A stretch of 18,982 nt of DNA from JBKQHQ01 sp052148715 (GTDB lineage: Bacteria; Pseudomonadota; Alphaproteobacteria; Rhizobiales; Xanthobacteraceae), in NCBI GenBank assembly GCA_052148715.1, contig JBKQHQ010000253.1:1-18982 (forward strand), given 5' to 3'. Shown piece by piece: positions 1 to 9,589 of this stretch. The notes under the pieces are model-generated. The model was not told the DNA's origin and did not search any database. It saw nothing but the letters and a program-made list of their open reading frames with translations. The translations under genes and the position numbers were made by a program. Every line of letters starts with the position of its first letter. Positions within the stretch are counted from its first letter, which is position 1.

Positions 1-566
1 CGGTCGATGCAATGGGCGAGGTTGTAGAGGTGGCCGGTATCGTAGCACTCGTGCTCGAACTTGACGCCCTGGCCTTCGCCAAGGAGCTTGTAGATGCGCT
101 CGATGTCGCGAAAGGTGTTGCGAAAAATGTTCTGATCGGACTGCAGCAGGTATTGCTCTTCCCAGTCATATTTCCAGTTCTTGTAGCGCGCGGCCATCGG
201 ATAGAGCGCAAAATTCATCGAGCCCATATTGAGTGAGCACATTTCCGGCGACAGCTTGGTCGCGGCGGCGATCCGGTCCTCGAGCGTCATGGTCACGCTG
301 CCACCGGTCGTTATGTTGATGATCGAATCGCAGCTCTGCTTGATCCGAGGTAGGAACTGCATGAAAACTGCCGGGTCGGGGCTCGGCTTGCCGTCTTTCG
401 GATCGCGCGCGTGCAGATGCAGGATCGCCGCGCCCGCATGCGCTGCGTCGATCGCCTGCCGGGCGATCTGATCAGGCGTGATCGGCAAGGCATCCGACAT
501 GGTCGGCGTATGGATCGAGCCGGTGATCGCGCAGGTGATGATGACTTTGTTTGAAGGCTGGGCCAT
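1..566 (-). CDS. 3-keto-5-aminohexanoate cleavage enzyme family (BKACE, DUF849), 3' part cut off
   Basis: The first 188 codons of a beta-keto acid cleavage enzyme are present; the rest lies beyond the left edge. Members of this Zn-dependent TIM-barrel family condense a beta-keto acid with acetyl-CoA and release acetoacetate plus a new acyl-CoA; the substrate varies between members and cannot be read here. Visible family marks are the N-terminal strand VIITCAITGSIHT (residues 8-20), the metal-binding HLHARD (residues 50-55, His50 and His52), the INITTGGS loop (83-90) and FEHECYDTGH (170-179). The ATG start at 566 follows a good ribosome binding site (GAGAGGAAACC). The downstream end is missing, so neither completeness nor operon partners can be judged. 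Family assignment is firm, substrate unknown. Confidence 0.9.
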   Translation of the reverse strand, partial: MAQPSNKVIITCAITGSIHTPTMSDALPITPDQIARQAIDAAHAGAAILHLHARDPKDGKPSPDPAVFMQFLPRIKQSCDSIINITTGGSVTMTLEDRIAAATKLSPEMCSLNMGSMNFALYPMAARYKNWKYDWEEQYLLQSDQNIFRNTFRDIERIYKLLGEGQGVKFEHECYDTGHLYNLAHCID

Positions 567-856
567 GGTTTCCTCTCGTGGCGGGAATTACGTGTAGGGT
601 GGGCAAAGGCGGCCCCGGAGTTTCGATCGATGCACGGCGCCGGGTCCGCCGTGCCCACGCGGTCGGGCGTTGCCAAAAGCGTTCATGACGTCGGGCCTCA
701 CGGCGTGGGCACGGCGGAACGCGCACTGTGCCAACCGCCCGACGCCTCGGCCGCCTTTGCCCACCCTACACCGTGTTGATCTCATCGGCGACGCGCCTCA
801 ACTCCGCTCGGGCCCCGGAATGACGGTCGAGGGGTCGGATGCATTTGTCAGAGTCA
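567..856. other. Intergenic gap holding the nested repeat
   Basis: There is no credible gene between the BKACE start and the dehydrogenase stop. Apart from the inverted repeat at 593-770 and the ccccggaatgacgg-type fragment near 801-827, I see only the ribosome binding site of the leftward BKACE gene. Short ORFs here overlap the repeat arms and have no ribosome binding site. Confidence 0.6.
593..770. repeat. Nested inverted repeat, possible REP/MITE-like extragenic element
   Basis: Outer arms at 593-614 and 749-770 are a perfect 22-bp inverted repeat (tgtagggtgggcaaaggcgg plus cc). Inside it, 646-660 and 703-717 form a second perfect 15-bp inverted repeat (ccgccgtgcccacgc). The whole could fold as a long cruciform or RNA hairpin between the dehydrogenase gene and the BKACE gene, both read leftward. 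Repeats starting with this type of sequence are, from general knowledge, dispersed in Bradyrhizobiaceae genomes; no transposase is present. Copy number cannot be seen in this window. A further repeat-like fragment (ccccggaatgacgg, about 801-827) lies just to its right. Pairing is directly visible; element identity is inferred. Confidence 0.75.
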
Positions 857-1816
857 CTAACTGATCACGCGGATCGGCTTCCCGTCGATCCAGGCACGGA
901 TGTTCTCGACCACCCCTTTGAAGTAGGCGTGATAGTTTTCGGTGGAGACGTAGCCGAGATGTGGGGTGAGCACGGTGTTGTCGAGCGCCCGCAAGGGATG
1001 GCCGACCGGCAGCGGCTCGATGTCGAACACGTCGAGCCCGGCGCCAGCGATCCGCCGCTCCCGCAGCGCATCGATGAGCGCCGCCTCCTCGATGATCGGA
1101 CCGCGCGACGTATTGATGATGTACGCACTTGGCTTCATCAGCCCGAGCTCCTTGGCGCCGATCAGGCCGCGCGTGCGCGGGGAGAGCTGCACGTGAATGC
1201 TGAGGAAGTCGGATCGGCGCAGCAGGTCGTCCTTGGCGACGTATTCGACGCCCGCCTCTTGGGCCTTCTCCGGCGTCAAGTTCTGGCTCCAGGCGATGAC
1301 GTTCATGCCGAGCGCCTGGCCGATGCGCCCAACCCGGGCGCCGAGCTTGCCGAGGCCGAGGACGCCTAGCGTCTTGCCTTCGAGGTCGCTGCCGATCGTG
1401 ACCTGCCACGGCGCGCCGGCCTTTAGCCGCGCGTTCTCGAAGCCGATGCGGCGGGTTAGCTCGAGCATCAACCCAATCGCTATGCCGGCGGTCGGATTGC
1501 CGACCGAGGGCGTGCCGCAGACGACCACATTGTGTTCCTTGGCGGCGGACAGATCGATTGAGGCGTTGCGGGCCCCGGTCGTGATCAAGAGCCGCAGGTG
1601 CGGCGCCAGCGCCTCGAAGGCGCGTCGCGGAAAAGGGGTGCGCTCCCGCATCAGGCAAACGATGGCGAAGCCGCCGAGCACACCGGTGACGTTGTCGAGA
1701 TCACCCAAGGGCTCGTGGAAGACCTTGATATCGACCTCGTTGCGGAGGGACGACCAGTCGGCCATGTGCAAGGCGACGTTCTGATAATCGTCGAGAATAG
1801 CGAAGCGATGCGGCAT
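857..1816 (-). CDS. D-2-hydroxyacid dehydrogenase family protein
   Basis: A 319-residue NAD(P)-dependent dehydrogenase of the D-isomer-specific 2-hydroxyacid dehydrogenase family (the group including phosphoglycerate and hydroxypyruvate/glyoxylate reductases), presumably cytoplasmic. The Rossmann glycine motif GLGKLG is at residues 154-159. The catalytic triad positions of the family are all present: Arg238 in NTSRGP, Glu267 in DVFDIEPLP and His286 in TPHLGY. I chose the ATG at 1816 because GGGAGGGGAA lies directly upstream and the N-terminal strand PHRFAILDDYQ begins there; an in-frame extension to 1861 is possible but has no such site. It is transcribed in the same direction as the BKACE gene, about 290 bp away across a repeat. 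The exact substrate is not readable; calling it serA would overstate the evidence, since no ACT or ASB domain follows. Confidence 0.92.
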   Translation of the reverse strand: MPHRFAILDDYQNVALHMADWSSLRNEVDIKVFHEPLGDLDNVTGVLGGFAIVCLMRERTPFPRRAFEALAPHLRLLITTGARNASIDLSAAKEHNVVVCGTPSVGNPTAGIAIGLMLELTRRIGFENARLKAGAPWQVTIGSDLEGKTLGVLGLGKLGARVGRIGQALGMNVIAWSQNLTPEKAQEAGVEYVAKDDLLRRSDFLSIHVQLSPRTRGLIGAKELGLMKPSAYIINTSRGPIIEEAALIDALRERRIAGAGLDVFDIEPLPVGHPLRALDNTVLTPHLGYVSTENYHAYFKGVVENIRAWIDGKPIRVIS

Positions 1817-2015
1817 TTCCCCTCCCGCGGTGATCGGCCAAGGCCGGTTGGTCGGCGGCATGGGTCCTTACCGACCGGCTCCACGATCGCTCATGGTAAA
1901 TGGAGCCTACCCTCCATTCGGCTGGTTATGCCAGGGGCAGGGCAACGGCGCGAGCGGGGAAGGGACGGGTAAAGCGCGCGGGAGCCAAGGCAGGGAAGGT
2001 ATTGCAGAACGCGTG

Positions 2016-2261
2016 CTACGAGGCGCTCGCCGCCAATTGTTCACCGGTGTGCGGTTCGAGGGCCGCTTCCTGATCGGCATGCTTGGCGCGCCAAGCCGGT
2101 CCGGGTCCGCGCATATAATGCAGCTCAGGGCGATAGGGATCGAAGATCTCGCGAAGCAGGCCGCGCAATTGCAGCAAGATCGTGTCGGTCGTCACCGGCT
2201 CCGGCTGGGAGGCGGCCGGTGCGGCCGTGGCACTCGCGCTGTCCGTGCTGGCTTTGCTCAT
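2016..2261 (-). CDS. Small hypothetical protein (81 aa)
   Basis: I do not recognise a named family. The predicted 81-residue product starts with a low-complexity Ser/Ala/Thr/Pro stretch (about residues 2-25), then a conserved-looking amphipathic segment (TDTILLQLRGLLREIFDPYR) and a Tyr/Pro/Gly/Arg-rich part (PELHYMRGPGPAWRAKHA), ending in an acidic/Ala tail. There is no signal peptide or membrane helix. The ATG at 2261 is preferred because the in-frame extension to 2390 has atypical composition; its ribosome binding site is weak (GTTGGGTC). It stands alone between two larger genes, with about 200 bp on its left and 350 bp on its right. The patterned central segment is the main reason to believe it is coding; a shadow ORF cannot be excluded. 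Confidence 0.5.
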   Translation of the reverse strand: MSKASTDSASATAAPAASQPEPVTTDTILLQLRGLLREIFDPYRPELHYMRGPGPAWRAKHADQEAALEPHTGEQLAASAS

Positions 2262-2558
2262 GACCCAACTCGCGTCTGCCACAGGGCCGATTCGAGGTTC
2301 GCCCCTGATGATTGCGACGAATTGGTGGAAGCTTCCGTTAAAATTATTGAAGAGTGGTTTGCATCGGCCTGCGGAAATAGCGATCTGCAATTAGGCTTTC
2401 CGAAGCTTTACCGAGGAACGAAAGGGCCTCTTCACGCTCAATCGCCTTGATGCTCGATCGCCGCTCTTGCCCAAATATTCCCACGCTTGTGATCGGAAAT
2501 TGACCTCGGGGGGAGTGCAGCGGCCTCGAACCGAGGCATCCCCTCAAAAGGGGCGATC

Positions 2559-2584
2559 GGAACCTTTGCCGCACTGCGGCCGTT
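2559..2584 (+). promoter_or_regulatory. EcfG-type general stress promoter (GGAAC-N17-CGTT)
   Basis: The -35 element GGAAC (2559-2563) and -10 element CGTT (2581-2584) are separated by 17 bp. This matches the published consensus for the alphaproteobacterial general stress sigma factor EcfG under PhyR-NepR control. The -10 element ends 34 bp before the glycosyltransferase ATG at 2619, leaving a short leader that contains the AAAGGA ribosome binding site. Both blocks match exactly and the position is right for driving the downstream operon. Confidence 0.75.
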
Positions 2585-2618
2585 AGGGAATGGGCGCTTT
2601 AGTAAAGGAATGGTTTAG

Positions 2619-3743
2619 ATGCGAATTGCGCAGATTGCGCCGCCGATGGAGAGTGTTCCGCCTCGGCTCTATGGCGGAACCGAGCGGATCGTCTCCTATT
2701 TGACCGAAGCGCTTGTGGAGCTAGGTCATGAGGTGACGCTGTTCGCGAGCGGCGATTCCATCACTTCTGCGCGGCTCGTCGGCTGTGTGCCGACCGCGCT
2801 GCGGCTCGATGCCAATGTCCAGGATCCAATACCTTATTATATGCTGATGCTGGATCGGGTGCGCGAGCAGGCCGATGATTTCGACATTCTGCATTTCCAT
2901 ATCGACCAGTTCCATTTTCCGATCTTCCGGCCGATGGCCGAGCGGACGGTGACGACGACGCATGGGCGGCAGGATCTCCCAGACCTCAAGCCGCTCTATG
3001 TCGGCTTCAGCGACATGCCGTTGGTCTCGATCTCGAATTCCCAGCGCAAGCCGGTGCCGAACGCGAACTTTGTCGCAACCGTGCTGCACGGCATCCCGGC
3101 CGATCTGCTCAGGCCGGTTCAACACCGCACCGGCGGATACCTGGCTTTCCTCGGCCGCATTTCGGACGAGAAGGGGCCCGACCGCGCGATTAAGATTGCG
3201 CGCACGTTGGGGATTCCGCTCAAGATCGCCGCAAAGGTCGACAAGGTCGACGAAGCCTATTTCCGTGAGCGGATTGCCCCCTTGTTGGACGGGCCCGGCG
3301 TCGAGTTCATCGGCGAGATCAATGAGCGCGAGAAGCCGGATTTCTTGGGCAACGCCTGCGCGCTCGTGTTTCCCATCAATTGGCCCGAGCCTTTCGGCCT
3401 CGTCATGATCGAAGCCATGGCCTGCGGCACTCCGGTTCTTGCGTATCGCTGCGGTTCGGTACCCGAGATCATCGATGCAGGCGTGACCGGCCACATTGTC
3501 GATAATCTCGACGAGGCAATCCTGGCGCTGCCGCGGGTCGCCGCTTTGGACCGTCGAGCTGTGCGAAAACGCTTCGAAGAGCGCTTTTCCGCTACGCGAA
3601 TGGCCAAGGATTACCTGAGCGTTTATCGTGCGTTGCTCGAACCGGTGGACGCCGTTGCGCATAGGCCGATCGAGCAAGATACCGTCAAGCTGTCGCGAGT
3701 AGCCCCTAACGGCAAGAACGGGTCGAGGCCTCACGTTGAATAA
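2619..3743 (+). CDS. Glycosyltransferase family 4 protein
   Basis: A 374-residue GT-B fold retaining glycosyltransferase that would transfer a sugar from a nucleotide-sugar donor; acceptor and product are unknown. The N-terminal domain begins MRIAQIAPP with a glycine loop (RLYGGTERIV, residues 16-25) and contains HFHIDQFHF (92-100) and the TTTHGRQD loop (112-119). The C-terminal domain starts around LAFLGRISDEKGPDRA (175-190) and holds the GT4 E-x7-E signature in EPFGLVMIEAMACGTPV (Glu257 and Glu265). There is no signal peptide, so it is cytoplasmic. A ribosome binding site (AAAGGA) precedes the ATG. Its end overlaps the next gene by 8 bp, indicating an operon and probably translational coupling. 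The EcfG-type promoter upstream suggests induction under general stress. A role in making a stress-related polysaccharide or disaccharide is inference only. Confidence 0.93.
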   Translation: MRIAQIAPPMESVPPRLYGGTERIVSYLTEALVELGHEVTLFASGDSITSARLVGCVPTALRLDANVQDPIPYYMLMLDRVREQADDFDILHFHIDQFHFPIFRPMAERTVTTTHGRQDLPDLKPLYVGFSDMPLVSISNSQRKPVPNANFVATVLHGIPADLLRPVQHRTGGYLAFLGRISDEKGPDRAIKIARTLGIPLKIAAKVDKVDEAYFRERIAPLLDGPGVEFIGEINEREKPDFLGNACALVFPINWPEPFGLVMIEAMACGTPVLAYRCGSVPEIIDAGVTGHIVDNLDEAILALPRVAALDRRAVRKRFEERFSATRMAKDYLSVYRALLEPVDAVAHRPIEQDTVKLSRVAPNGKNGSRPHVE

Positions 3744-5928
3744 GCAGGGGTCGCCGTCGACGGCCGTGCCCGTCGACACGGTTCCGGAAGCTCAATTCTA
3801 CATCCCGGCGACCGGGCCAGGATCGAGGCCGCGCCGTACCCTCAAGCATGGCGACACCTTTGCCGTGTTTGATTCCCACGGCGACATCGGCGCATCGAGC
3901 GGAGGACCGGACGGAATTTTTCACGCCGACACGCGGTATTTGTCGCGCTGGGAACTGCTCATCAACGGTATGCAGCCACTGCTGCTCGCCTCCGACATTC
4001 GCGACGACAATTCGGTGTTGAGCGTCGATCTGACCAACCCCGACATCTATTTCGACGGGCATCTCGTATCGCCCAGAGACACAATCCATGTCGTGCGGAC
4101 GGTCTTTCTTTGGCGTGGCGTCGCGTACCAGCGGCTTAGCCTGCAGAACCACGGCGACAGGCCGGTCCAGATGCAGTTATCGCTCGCTTTCGCCAACGAC
4201 TTCGCCGACTTGTTCGAGGTGCGCGGCCTGCGGCGCGCTCGTCGCGGCGTCGCCCAAGCCGGGCTCGAGAGCAGACAGAACGTGGTGCTGAGCTATAAAG
4301 GACTCGACGGCATGTCGCGCCGGACCAGCCTGCTGTTCGATCCGGCGCCCGCCGATCTCAGCACCGGCATTGCTACCTACGTGCTTGATCTCGGACCAGG
4401 CGAGCGATCCGCGATTTTCGTCACGGTCGCTTGCAATGGTGCCGACGAATGCAAACCGATCCCATTCTTGCGCGGAATGCACCATGCCTTCCGCGAGCTG
4501 AAAGTTGCAACGAGCGGCGCGACGACCGTTGAGACGTCCAACGAGGTCTTCAATCAGGTGCTGTGCCGCTCGATGGCCGATCTCTACATGCTGGTCACCG
4601 ATACGCCGCAGGGGCCTTATCCGTACGCCGGCATTCCATGGTTCTCGACGACCTTCGGCCGCGATGGTCTGATCACCGCCATGGAGATGCTGTGGTGCGA
4701 CCCGGGGATTGCCCGCGGCGTGCTCAAGCGGCTCGCTCATTATCAGGCCAAGACCAGCGATCCGCTGGCCGACGCCGAGCCCGGCAAGATCCTGCACGAG
4801 ATGCGCGCTGGCGAAATGGCGGCGTTGCGCGAAATTCCCTTCGGGCTCTATTACGGCAGCGTCGATGCTACCCCGCTCTTCGTGATGCTGGCGGGCCTTT
4901 ACGCCGAGCGAACCGGCGATCTCGAATTGGTGCGCGAGCTCTGGCCCAATATCGAAGCGGCGCTCGGCTGGATCGACGGCCCCGGGGATCCGGACCGTGA
5001 CGGCTTTGTCGAGTATTTCCGCGCCACCGAGCAAGGCCTCGCGAACCAGGGATGGAAGGACTCGCAGGACGCGATCTTTCATGCCGACGGGCGTCTCGCC
5101 GAAGGACCGATCGCGCTGGCCGAGGTGCAGGCTTATGTCTTCGCCGCGAAGCAGGGCGCGGCTCGTTGCGCAAGGCTCCTCGGCTTGGAGGAGCGGGGGC
5201 GAGTCCTTGATGCGCAAGCCGACGCTTTGGCGAACCGTTTCGACAAGGCGTTCTGGTGCCCGCAGATTGGAACCTACGCGCTCGCCCTCGACGGCAAGAA
5301 GAACCCATGCGCCGTGCGCACGTCGAATGCCGGGCAGGTTCTATTCACCGGTATCGCCCGTCCGGACCGGGCGCTGCAGGTCGGGCACGAGCTGATGCGG
5401 CCGCAATTCTTCTGCGGCTGGGGCATCCGTACCGTGGCCAAAGGAGAGGCTCGCTATAATCCCATGTCCTATCACAACGGCTCGGTGTGGCCGCACGATA
5501 ATGCGCTGATCGCACTCGGGCTTGCACGCTATGGCATGAAGCGCAACGTCGAGCAGGTGTTCAAAGGTCTCTTCGATGCCGCCGTTTACATGGACCTGCG
5601 TCGTCTGCCCGAGCTGTTCTGCGGCTTCCGCCGCACCCGCGGGCGGGGGCCGACCCTCTATCCGGTCGCCTGTGCGCCCCAGGCGTGGGCGAGCGCTGCA
5701 CCGTACGCGTTCTTGCAGGCTTCGCTTGGGCTCGAATTTGAGCCTGCCGAGGGCGAGATCCGGCTGCGCAATCCCTCGCTGCCTTCGTTCCTGGACGAGG
5801 TGATCCTGCGCAACCTGCGGCTTGGCGGCTCGAGGGTCGACCTGCTCCTGCGCCGCCATGGCGAGGACATCTCCCTCCAGGTGCTGCGCAATCAGGGCCA
5901 CATCCAGGTCTCGGCTATCCTGTCGTAG
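3736..5928 (+). CDS. Amylo-alpha-1,6-glucosidase / glycogen-debranching-like protein
   Basis: A 730-residue protein of the GDE family. Residues about 30-240 form the beta-rich N-terminal domain of bacterial GDE-like proteins (landmarks HGDTFAVFDSHGDI and FHADTRYLS). Residues about 270-700 form an (alpha/alpha)6 barrel with TFGRDGLITAMEML (306-319), NQGWKDSQDA (437-446) and NGSVWPHDNALIALGLARYG (581-600), the usual glucosidase-barrel landmarks. There is no signal peptide, so it is cytoplasmic. The start is a TTG at 3736 overlapping the glycosyltransferase stop, with GAGG about 8 bases upstream; an in-frame GTG at 3766 has no ribosome binding site. No glg genes are nearby, so hydrolysis of alpha-1,6 branches in glycogen is not assured. 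It may act on the product of the partner glycosyltransferase. Family call is firm, substrate is open. Confidence 0.9.
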   Translation: MNKQGSPSTAVPVDTVPEAQFYIPATGPGSRPRRTLKHGDTFAVFDSHGDIGASSGGPDGIFHADTRYLSRWELLINGMQPLLLASDIRDDNSVLSVDLTNPDIYFDGHLVSPRDTIHVVRTVFLWRGVAYQRLSLQNHGDRPVQMQLSLAFANDFADLFEVRGLRRARRGVAQAGLESRQNVVLSYKGLDGMSRRTSLLFDPAPADLSTGIATYVLDLGPGERSAIFVTVACNGADECKPIPFLRGMHHAFRELKVATSGATTVETSNEVFNQVLCRSMADLYMLVTDTPQGPYPYAGIPWFSTTFGRDGLITAMEMLWCDPGIARGVLKRLAHYQAKTSDPLADAEPGKILHEMRAGEMAALREIPFGLYYGSVDATPLFVMLAGLYAERTGDLELVRELWPNIEAALGWIDGPGDPDRDGFVEYFRATEQGLANQGWKDSQDAIFHADGRLAEGPIALAEVQAYVFAAKQGAARCARLLGLEERGRVLDAQADALANRFDKAFWCPQIGTYALALDGKKNPCAVRTSNAGQVLFTGIARPDRALQVGHELMRPQFFCGWGIRTVAKGEARYNPMSYHNGSVWPHDNALIALGLARYGMKRNVEQVFKGLFDAAVYMDLRRLPELFCGFRRTRGRGPTLYPVACAPQAWASAAPYAFLQASLGLEFEPAEGEIRLRNPSLPSFLDEVILRNLRLGGSRVDLLLRRHGEDISLQVLRNQGHIQVSAILS

Positions 5929-5937
5929 GTACAGCGC

Positions 5938-5959
5938 TGGGGTCTCGATCGAGGCCCCA
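5938..5959 (+). terminator. Possible terminator hairpin after the debranching gene
   Basis: The sequence tggggtctc-gatc-gaggcccca can form a 9-bp stem with one G-U pair and a 4-base loop, 10 bp after the debranching-enzyme stop. The following tract (actcttgccctttg) is only moderately T-rich, so termination strength is uncertain. It separates the stress operon from ettA. Confidence 0.45.
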
Positions 5960-6032
5960 ACTCTTGCCCTTTGCGGGCCCTGCCGTTACATCAGGTCCAT
6001 TCCCGACACCATCGAGCGGAGCGCGGCTCTCC

Positions 6033-7691
<1,659 letters not shown>

Positions 7692-7755
7692 ACGCTCCGT
7701 GATGCGCGGTCGAAGTCGGCGCATCACGCTCAAGACTTCGAAGGGGACGCCGCCC

Positions 7756-9039
7756 ATGACACGCAACGTGATCCATCTAACTTCCGCGCATGCCGGGGCG
7801 ATGTTGGCGGCGGTCTTACTGATTTTGCTTGCGGCCGGTCTACCGGCGCATGCCGCCGACGCGGCCTTCCAGGCCTGGCTGCAGACGCTGTGGCCCGAGG
7901 CGCAGCAGCGCGGCATCTCGCGCGCGACTTTCGATCTCGCCACGCGCGGCCTCGAGCCCGATCTGTCGCTGCCGGATCTCGCGATCCCGGGCAAGGAGGT
8001 GCCGCAGCGCGGGCAGGCGGAGTTCGTGCAGACGCCCGCCGACTACATCAAGGAGCCCACCATCGCGCGGCTGGCGGCGCAGGGCCGCAAGCTGGCGGAA
8101 GAGCACCGTTCGACGCTTGCGGCGATCGAGCAGCGATTCGGCGTGCCCGGCAATATCATCCTCGCGATTTGGGGCCGGGAAACCGACTACGGCCGGCAAA
8201 AGGATTCGCGCAGCGCGCTGCGCGTGCTCGCGACCCAGGCCTATCTCGGCCGCCGCAAGGATCAGTTCCGCGACGAGTTTCTCTTCGCCCTGAAAATGCT
8301 TGAGGACGGGCACGTCAAGCTCACCGACCTGCGCAGCTCCTGGGCCGGCGCCATGGGCCTCACCCAGTTCCTTCCGTCGGAGTTTTACAAGCACGGCGTC
8401 GACTTCGACGGCGACGGCCGGATCGATATCTTCAACTCGGTGCCGGACGCGTTGGCCTCCGCCGCCAAGCAGCTGGTCGACAAGGGCTGGCGGCCCGGCC
8501 AACGCTGGTTCTACGAAGTGCGTGCGCCCAAGGACGTCGACTGCACCACCGCCGATCCGGGGGTGACGCTGCCGATTGCCGATTGGCTCAAACGCGGGTT
8601 CGCGCCGGCCTATGGCCGCGTCTTGCGCGCAGACGAGCTCGCCGAGACGGCCTCATTGCTGCTGCCGGCCGGCACCTATGGTCCGGCCTTCCTGATTCTC
8701 AGCAACTACTACGTGATCAAGAGCTACAATTTTTCCGATCTCTATGTGTTGTTTGTCGGCCACCTGGCTGACCGCATCGGCGATCCCCATCCCTTCGAGA
8801 CACCGTGGGCACCGATCGCGCAGCTCGAGACCGCGCAGTTGGTACGGATGCAGCACTATCTCACCGAGCACGGTTTCTATAGCGACAAGATCGACGGCAA
8901 AGCCGGCATGAAGACGCGGCTGGCGCTTGGTGCGTATCAGAAAACCAAAGGGCTCAAGCTCGATTGCTGGCCGACGCGGGCCGTCGTCGATCACATGGCC
9001 GGCAATGCGGTCTCCCGGGAACCACGCCCCGGCGGCTGA
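7756..9039 (+). CDS. Lytic murein transglycosylase (MltB/SLT_2 type) with peptidoglycan-binding domain
   Basis: A 427-residue periplasmic enzyme that would cleave the MurNAc-GlcNAc bond of peptidoglycan non-hydrolytically, forming 1,6-anhydroMurNAc ends. A signal peptide covers residues 1-33 (hydrophobic core GAMLAAVLLILLAAGLPAHA, cut before ADAAF). It has no lipobox, so it is probably soluble, unlike E. coli MltB. The SLT_2 domain spans about 35-335, with catalytic Glu132 in IWGRETDYG and the substrate-groove motif AMGLTQFLPSEF. A peptidoglycan_binding_1 domain occupies about 357-415 (MQHYLTEHGFYSDKIDGKAG). The ATG at 7756 follows AAGGGGAC; the ORF runs upstream to 7576 inside ettA, but only this start gives a signal peptide. 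It lies 64 bp after ettA in the same direction. Catalytic assignment is secure; paralogue name is not assigned. Confidence 0.93.
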   Translation: MTRNVIHLTSAHAGAMLAAVLLILLAAGLPAHAADAAFQAWLQTLWPEAQQRGISRATFDLATRGLEPDLSLPDLAIPGKEVPQRGQAEFVQTPADYIKEPTIARLAAQGRKLAEEHRSTLAAIEQRFGVPGNIILAIWGRETDYGRQKDSRSALRVLATQAYLGRRKDQFRDEFLFALKMLEDGHVKLTDLRSSWAGAMGLTQFLPSEFYKHGVDFDGDGRIDIFNSVPDALASAAKQLVDKGWRPGQRWFYEVRAPKDVDCTTADPGVTLPIADWLKRGFAPAYGRVLRADELAETASLLLPAGTYGPAFLILSNYYVIKSYNFSDLYVLFVGHLADRIGDPHPFETPWAPIAQLETAQLVRMQHYLTEHGFYSDKIDGKAGMKTRLALGAYQKTKGLKLDCWPTRAVVDHMAGNAVSREPRPGG

Positions 9040-9052
9040 GCGACGCAAATGA

Positions 9053-9081
9053 AAGCCCGGCCAGCGGCGCCGACCGGGCTT
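9053..9081. terminator. Hairpin between convergent genes
   Basis: AAGCCCGG (9053-9060) and CCGGGCTT (9074-9081) form an 8-bp GC-rich stem with a 13-base loop. It lies between the lytic transglycosylase stop (9039) and the end of the leftward small secreted-protein gene (9119). Read leftward it is followed by a short T-rich stretch (TTTCATTTG), so it most likely terminates the minus-strand gene. Confidence 0.55.
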
Positions 9082-9118
9082 AGCCAAGCAGGAAGCTTAG
9101 GCGCAAGCGCTCTTCAGA

Positions 9119-9409
9119 TCAGGGGCAGACCTGAACACGCGCGCGAACCCAACGATAACCATCCCAGTACGGCTCGCCGCGCCCCCAGTAGCAGCCTGGC
9201 GCCGGCGGCGCTCCGTAATAATAAGGGCCTGGCCCGTAGTAGTAGCCGGGCGGGGGCGAACTGGCGATCGCCCCGCCGATGATGGCGCCGGCGGCAAGCC
9301 CGCCGATGAGCCCAGGGACCCAGCGCTGGGCATTCGCCGTGTCGGGCACTGCGACGGTCGCGGCAGCAAGCGACCCCGCCGCAGCGAGAACCAAAAAGGC
9401 CTTCTTCAT
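9119..9409 (-). CDS. Small secreted glycine-zipper protein, copy 1
   Basis: A 96-residue protein of unknown function. It has a clear signal peptide (MKKAFLVLAAAGSLAAATVA, cut after about TANA at residue 27), a glycine-zipper stretch (GLIGGLAAGAIIGGAIA, about 33-49), a Tyr/Pro/Gly-rich middle and a C-terminal motif CYWGRGEPYWDGYRWVR ending in QVCP. Two cysteines in the mature part could form a disulfide in the periplasm or outer envelope. The start is supported by GGAGAGGATGCGTAC upstream. It is a paralogue of the neighbouring gene at 9590-9874, sharing the mature start AQRWV, the zipper and the GEPxWDGYRWVRxRxQVC end. Glycine zippers are associated with membrane insertion or self-association; an envelope role is inference. 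Confidence 0.85.
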   Translation of the reverse strand: MKKAFLVLAAAGSLAAATVAVPDTANAQRWVPGLIGGLAAGAIIGGAIASSPPPGYYYGPGPYYYGAPPAPGCYWGRGEPYWDGYRWVRARVQVCP

Positions 9410-9531
9410 GTACGCATCCTCTCCTTCAGCGCTTCGTGGAAGCGCGCACCGCTAGCCCCAAGTCCAGGCCAGGTGCCAGCCGGACGGTGTCGATGGGCCG
9501 GAAACATCCTTAGCCCGATCTATGGCAAAAA

Positions 9532-9563
9532 AAGGCTCGGCAGCCGTGCAGCTGCCGAGCCTT
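9532..9563 (-). terminator. Rho-independent terminator
   Basis: A perfect 13-bp stem (AAGGCTCGGCAGC and its complement) with a 6-base loop is followed on the minus strand by an uninterrupted run of seven T residues. It lies 27 bp past the stop codon of the small secreted-protein gene at 9590-9874. It would stop that transcript before the second paralogue, so the two copies are probably transcribed separately. Confidence 0.9.
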
Positions 9564-9589
9564 CACGCCGACCCGTCCGAATTTTTCCC

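Noticed and set aside
1830..2450. A 206-codon plus-strand frame between the dehydrogenase and the glycosyltransferase
   Set aside because: It has Gly/Arg-rich composition and no ribosome binding site, and it overlaps both the dehydrogenase start and the better small minus-strand gene.
2523..2553. Two small hairpins (gcctcg-aac-cgaggc and cccc-tcaaaa-gggg), the first recalling a tRNA T-arm (GGTTCGA on the minus strand)
   Set aside because: The stem leaves only a 3-base loop instead of the 7-base T-loop, and no acceptor or anticodon arm is present, so it is neither a tRNA nor a clear attachment site.
2721..3779. A 352-codon minus-strand frame opposite the glycosyltransferase gene
   Set aside because: It lies almost wholly antisense to the GT4 gene, has no ribosome binding site and no family resemblance.
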